Origin: Aliterella atlantica CENA595
Lineage (GTDB): Bacteria; Cyanobacteriota; Cyanobacteriia; Cyanobacteriales; Chroococcidiopsidaceae
Direction: 5' to 3'
NCBI RefSeq assembly: GCF_000952155.1
Contig: NZ_JYON01000023.1
Coordinates: 16,359-80,358, forward strand
Length of the DNA: 64,000 bases
Shown here in pieces: positions 60,361-64,000 of the stretch (its first letter is position 1; each line of letters begins with the position of its first letter). Position numbers and translations under genes: made by a program. Under the pieces are notes generated by a model that was given only the letters and a program-made list of their open reading frames with translations, had not been told where the DNA came from and ran no database searches.

Positions 60361-61965
60361 ATGAGAAAAAATACATCCCCCTTAAGAAAGAGAAGTTTGG
60401 TATTGGGTCTATTGATACTGCCGCCTGTATGTATATTTGGGGTAACAGCATCAGCAAAGGCGATCGCTAAACCAGCAGAAAAAGAAATTAAAGTAGGCGT
60501 AGTACAGCGTTTTGGCGACGAACCAACAGAGCAATTGCAGTTAGAAGCAGTACCAGGCGATCGCTTAACGCTAAGTTTTCCTGCACAAGCAAAACAAACG
60601 TTGCAAGCGAGTAAAGTCACGCTAGAAGTAACAATGCAACCATTACCGCAAAGCGTCTTATCCGAGCGGGTAGTTTTGGGGACATTTCGCAGCTTTGAGA
60701 CAGCCGAAGAAAGCGCCCAAAGATGGCGGGCTGTGGGGATACCAGTAGAAGTGGCGCAACCGGAACGCTGGCAAGTTTGGGCAAAAAGAGATGTATATAG
60801 AACCCCGATATTACGCAGATTATTGATGGGTAGCTTGCAAGCTAAAGGCGATCGCCTAGCTTATTTAGATAGCCAAGTTATGCAAGAAATTCCCAAAGTT
60901 AGTTGGATAGTAAACGGCAAACGCTACAGCAATAATGTATTAGATATATCTACTAGCAAGAATTTAGTAAAAGTTAGTCAAAAAGAGGGCGATCGCCAAA
61001 GCGTAACTTATCCAGGCTCTTTGCGCTTGCAACCCAACGCCTACGGCAGTTATACGCTAGTTAATAATGTTGATGTAGAAAGTTATTTGCGCGGCGTAGT
61101 ACCAAATGAGATAGGCGCAAAAGCACCATATACAGCAGTAGAAGCACAAGCCATTATCGCGCGGACGTATGCTTTGAGAAATCTGCGTCGCTTTGCGATT
61201 GATAACTACGAACTATGTGCCGATATTCACTGTCAGGTATATAAAGGACTTAGCGGCGCAGTACCAAATAGCGATCGCGCGATCGCGGCAACTAAAGGGC
61301 AAGTGTTAACTTATGAAGATAAATTAGTAGACGCGCTATATTCATCTACTACAGGCGGGGTAACAGCCAAGTTTAGCGATGTTTGGAATGGGCAAGATCG
61401 TCCGTACTTGCAGCCTGTGATTGATTCTGCTGGGAGTGTATGGAATTTATCGCGTCAAAGTTTAGCAGACGAAGAGAACTTTCAGCGCTTTATAAATACT
61501 AAGCAAGGATTTAACGAAGTGGGCTGGAAGATGTTCCGCTGGCGCAAACAAAGCAGTATGGAAGATTTGACTAAGGATTTACGCAAATATTTAGAAGTAA
61601 ATAGAAGCCCGATAGCTAGGTTTAAGCAGTTGCAGGGTTTGCAAGTCGTGGAGCGATCGCCAGGAGGACGAATTCTTAGATTAACAGTCCAAACAGATAT
61701 CGGCACATTCGATCTGCTCAAAGATGACATTCGCAGTGCCTTTTCTGCGCCTAGAAGCACGCTGTTTTATTTAGAACCAGTGAAAAAAGGTGACAATCCT
61801 TTATGGGGCTATGCCTTCGTTGGCGGCGGTTTTGGGCATGGTGTAGGCTTGAGCCAAACAGGATCTTATCGTTTATCGGCGTTAGGTTGGTCGAGCAAGA
61901 GGATTTTGAACTTTTATTATCCTGGTACAGAAATCCAAGTTTTGAGCGCTAGAGCAAATCGTTAA
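60361..61965 (+). CDS. SpoIID/LytB domain protein
   Basis: The 534-residue exported protein begins with an N-terminal signal (SLVLGLLILPPVCIFGVTASA). The SpoIID/LytB core spans about residues 230-520 (VNNVDVESYLRGVVPNEIGA, YTAVEAQAIIARTYALR, TTGGVTAKFSDVWNG, GFGHGVGLSQTGSYRLSALG). SpoIID is a peptidoglycan lytic transglycosylase in sporulation; cyanobacterial homologues probably remodel the wall. The Glu in PNEIGA is the catalytic candidate. The N-terminal 200 residues (SPOR-like) may bind glycan. Confidence 0.88.
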   Translation: MRKNTSPLRKRSLVLGLLILPPVCIFGVTASAKAIAKPAEKEIKVGVVQRFGDEPTEQLQLEAVPGDRLTLSFPAQAKQTLQASKVTLEVTMQPLPQSVLSERVVLGTFRSFETAEESAQRWRAVGIPVEVAQPERWQVWAKRDVYRTPILRRLLMGSLQAKGDRLAYLDSQVMQEIPKVSWIVNGKRYSNNVLDISTSKNLVKVSQKEGDRQSVTYPGSLRLQPNAYGSYTLVNNVDVESYLRGVVPNEIGAKAPYTAVEAQAIIARTYALRNLRRFAIDNYELCADIHCQVYKGLSGAVPNSDRAIAATKGQVLTYEDKLVDALYSSTTGGVTAKFSDVWNGQDRPYLQPVIDSAGSVWNLSRQSLADEENFQRFINTKQGFNEVGWKMFRWRKQSSMEDLTKDLRKYLEVNRSPIARFKQLQGLQVVERSPGGRILRLTVQTDIGTFDLLKDDIRSAFSAPRSTLFYLEPVKKGDNPLWGYAFVGGGFGHGVGLSQTGSYRLSALGWSSKRILNFYYPGTEIQVLSARANR

Positions 61966-61976
61966 ATGATGCATAA

Positions 61977-62011
61977 AAGGCAGGAACTATTCAATAAGAC
62001 GTTCCTGCCTT
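61977..62011 (-). terminator. Terminator of the ferredoxin gene
   Basis: AAGGCAGGAAC (61977-61987) and GTTCCTGCCTT (62001-62011) form an 11-bp stem. On the minus strand it runs into TTTT. It separates convergent SpoIID/LytB and ferredoxin genes. Confidence 0.8.
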
Positions 62012-62046
62012 GAAAACCTTTAATCCCATGCAACCGATGCGATCGG

Positions 62047-62346
62047 TTAGTATAGTTCTTCTTCTTTATGGGTTTCGATTGTGCAGTCGGAGCTTGGGTA
62101 AGCTACGCAAGTTAGTACGTATCCAGCTTCGATTTGGTCGTCATCTAAGAAAGACTGATCGGATTGATCGACCGAACCTGCTGTAATTTTACCAGCGCAG
62201 GTAGAGCAAGCACCAGCGCGGCAAGAATAGGGTAGGTCAAGTCCAGCTTCCTCAGCCGCATCGAGAATGTAGGTATCGTCATCAACTTCAATCGTTTGAT
62301 TTAATCCTTCGGATTCGCTGATTAAAGTTACCTTGTAAGTTGCCAT
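62047..62346 (-). CDS. petF: Plant-type [2Fe-2S] ferredoxin
   Basis: A 99-residue ferredoxin with all four cluster cysteines: C42, C47, C50 ([10 protein letters not shown]) and C80 (LTCVAYP). Its acidic surface and C-terminus (THKEEELY) match the photosynthetic PetF that carries electrons from photosystem I to FNR, nitrite reductase and thioredoxin reductase. The 290 bp upstream should contain the promoter; no site was assigned. It ends at a strong terminator and is monocistronic. Confidence 0.95.
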   Translation of the reverse strand: MATYKVTLISESEGLNQTIEVDDDTYILDAAEEAGLDLPYSCRAGACSTCAGKITAGSVDQSDQSFLDDDQIEAGYVLTCVAYPSSDCTIETHKEEELY

Positions 62347-62636
62347 TTATGTAGTTCCTCTCTTTCAAACGGCATATAAGTTTTGCTAAAGCAAACAAAT
62401 AGATTCGTTAATCAAAACGAATTAGTTTGTTAAATTTGCTTCATCTTTGATACTACGGGAAAAATTCCTACTTTTAACTGTGTTATTGAACGCAATTAGT
62501 AATGGAATTTATCCTTCCTATTCTGATTACTTATACTTATATGACAGCAACTTAAATCCATGCATATATAAGCGAAACCTATAGGTAAAATACACAATAG
62601 CCCTAATTGGCTGCGATTAAAGTATAGGTATTAGTA

Positions 62637-63635
62637 ATGAGCGATAATTTCTCATCTGGCAACAGCGTAATTAAGGTAGGTATAGTTGGTACTGGTTACG
62701 CAGCCAAGCTAAGAGCAGAGACGTTACAGAAGGACTCTAGAACGCAGTTAGTGGCTGTAGCAGGGCATACAGCCGAGAAAACAGCCGAATTTAGCCGTAC
62801 TTATCAAGCAGAAGACTTCCCATCTGTAAGCGAATTAGTGCGATCGGATTTAGATATAATCATAGTTGCTAGTGTAAATAGGGAGCATGGAGCGACTTCT
62901 CGTACAGCCTTAGAACACGGTAAGCACGTAATAGTCGAATATCCTTTATCTTTAGACCTACAAGAAGCAGAAGAACTAATCGCTTTAGCTAAAGCCCAAA
63001 ATAAACTATTGCACGTAGAGCATATCGAATTACTAGGCGGTTTGCATCAAGCCTTGCAGCAAAACATAGCCAAGATTGGCACGCCATTTTATGCCCGTTA
63101 CAGTACCCTCAATCCTCAGTATCCAGCACCGAGGCGATGGACTTACAATCAAGAATTGTTTGGTTTTCCCATCAGTGGCGCATTATCGCGCATTCATCGC
63201 CTGACGAATCTATTTGGCACAGTTGATACAGTAAGCTGTCAAAATCGCTATTGGGGTGCAGATGGGGAATATTATCAAGCTTGTCTTTGCACAACTCAGT
63301 TAAAATTTACTTCGGGCTTAATAGCGGAAGTAGTTTATGGCAAAGGCGAAACTATTTGGCAAGATGAGCGCAAGTTTACAGTCGATGGCGAAAAAGGCGG
63401 CTTAGTCTTTGATAAAGAAGAAGGGATTTTGACTAATTCTGAAGGGACAACACCAATCGAAGTAGGTACGCGACGCGGGTTATTTGCTAAAGATACCGAT
63501 ATGGTATTAAATCATTTACTTAACGGTGACGAGTTATATGTCAGTGCATCTGATAGCTTGTACGCCCTGAAAGTTGCAGATGCAGCCCGTCGTTCTGCGG
63601 ATACTGGGCAAACTGTAAGTTTAGAATGCTCCTAA
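62637..63635 (+). CDS. Gfo/Idh/MocA-family oxidoreductase
   Basis: A 332-residue NAD(P)-dependent dehydrogenase with the N-terminal Rossmann motif VGIVGTGYAAKLRAE and the EYPLSLDLQEAEELI segment in place of the usual E(K)P. The larger C-terminal alpha/beta domain includes the conserved ISGALSRIHRL region. Substrate unknown; relatives act on sugars, inositol or biliverdin. Its stop overlaps the 3' end of the convergent coiled-coil gene by 15 bp. Confidence 0.8.
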   Translation: MSDNFSSGNSVIKVGIVGTGYAAKLRAETLQKDSRTQLVAVAGHTAEKTAEFSRTYQAEDFPSVSELVRSDLDIIIVASVNREHGATSRTALEHGKHVIVEYPLSLDLQEAEELIALAKAQNKLLHVEHIELLGGLHQALQQNIAKIGTPFYARYSTLNPQYPAPRRWTYNQELFGFPISGALSRIHRLTNLFGTVDTVSCQNRYWGADGEYYQACLCTTQLKFTSGLIAEVVYGKGETIWQDERKFTVDGEKGGLVFDKEEGILTNSEGTTPIEVGTRRGLFAKDTDMVLNHLLNGDELYVSASDSLYALKVADAARRSADTGQTVSLECS

Positions 63636-64000
63636 GTGTTTGCCGATCGCGCTGACTTGATTTTGAATCCTTGATAACTTGGAACTAACATCTTGGCGAT
63701 CTTGGTTGTTAGTTGCAATTATGCCATCCATACGAGTTGCAATATTGTTCATGGAATTAGTGTAATTTTTGATGTCTTGACTAAAAGACTCTAAAAAACG
63801 GTTGTTTGATTCTACTATCTGCTCAATCCGAGTTAAGCGATCGTTGCTAGCTGCTAATTGCTGCTCAAATTGTACCTGCCATTCGTTGCTATTTCTTGTA
63901 GACTCAGCTAATTGCTGCTCAAATTGCACCTGCCATTCGTTGCTATTTCTTGTAGACTCAGCTAATTGCTGCTCAAATTGCACCTGCCATTCGTTGCTAT
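63621..64000 (-). CDS. Coiled-coil protein with tandem repeats (5' end outside window)
   Basis: The open frame runs off the right edge; a GTG at 63983 is internal because SNEWQ precedes it in frame. The visible part has an 18-residue unit, NEWQVQFEQQLAESTRNS, repeated at least twice and entering a third copy. A Ser/Asn-rich coiled coil follows (RLTRIEQIVESNNRFLESF to GKHLGAF). It encodes an elongated helical protein of unknown function. At the DNA level the unit is 54 bp (63861-63914, 63915-63968, partial 63969-64000) with one difference between the full copies. Confidence 0.65.
   Translation of the reverse strand, partial: SNEWQVQFEQQLAESTRNSNEWQVQFEQQLAESTRNSNEWQVQFEQQLAASNDRLTRIEQIVESNNRFLESFSQDIKNYTNSMNNIATRMDGIIATNNQDRQDVSSKLSRIQNQVSAIGKHLGAF

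Overview
The window is cyanobacterial chromosome. The HIP1 octamer GCGATCGC is very frequent on both strands. Gene content also points to a photosynthetic cyanobacterium: ChlD of Mg-chelatase, plant-type ferredoxin, HPPD, an FtsH2-type FtsH, a CPP1-like protein, group 3 sigma factor SigF, an NrtA/CmpA-type transporter, XisI, and families seen mainly in cyanobacteria (DUF3082, DUF2811, DUF3285, DUF1350, Tll0287-like). The genus cannot be fixed from this sequence alone. No rRNA gene, complete tRNA, CRISPR array or prophage was seen.

Layout. 1-9 kb: a cut-off 3-methyladenine DNA glycosylase, an autoregulated-looking ArsR/SRPBCC regulator with two operators, an amino-acid permease with a tyrosine recombinase just behind it, the rsmA-ispE-DUF3082 operon, DUF2811, an OmpR-type regulator and a CPP1-like membrane protein. 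9-24 kb: HAD phosphatase, HPPD (with a palindromic repeat inserted in frame), SDR, ftsH, secreted and PhnD-like proteins, a Tll0287-type heme/HAMP protein, a Ser/Thr kinase, a very large GH15/phosphorylase-kinase-like protein, and a divergent LysR/SDR pair. 24-26 kb is an accessory patch with duplicated small genes (one frameshifted), a relic of an S4-domain gene, and a two-gene cassette between direct repeats.

26-30.7 kb holds a compact RNA-repair operon: rtcB, a COG0523 metallochaperone GTPase, archease and rtcA, with an S4 RNA-binding protein just upstream and an exported methyltransferase just downstream. 30.8-39 kb: an aminotransferase, xisI behind a dead xisH, a TMEM175-like channel, two tiny membrane-protein genes, a glycosyltransferase, an unknown 317-residue protein, a quinone oxidoreductase, an aminopeptidase P and an exported MBL-fold protein that has lost its metal motif.

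39.4-42.5 kb is a housekeeping block on the minus strand: prfB with its programmed +1 frameshift, DUF3285, ybeY, dgkA and a trpG/pabA-type amidotransferase. 42.7-50 kb: sigF, the C-terminal remnant of a NACHT NTPase, then a restriction-modification pair in the 3' end of chlD. A second, synonymously diverged copy of the chlD end marks the far side of this insertion. 50-55 kb: a histidine kinase and a three-gene NrtB/NrtA/NrtD-type transporter preceded by what looks like a ydaO-type (c-di-AMP) riboswitch. 55-64 kb: an HNH nuclease cassette between two copies of one palindrome, DUF1350, a response-regulator phosphatase, a stress group (two dps genes, an HTH-GrpE-like fusion and sulfiredoxin), SpoIID/LytB, ferredoxin, a Gfo/Idh/MocA oxidoreductase and a cut-off coiled-coil gene with a 54-bp tandem repeat.

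The signals most worth following are the RtcB/COG0523/archease/RtcA operon, the island in chlD with its synonymously diverged flanking copy, the in-frame palindrome in HPPD, and the ydaO-type leader of the NrtB-type transporter.
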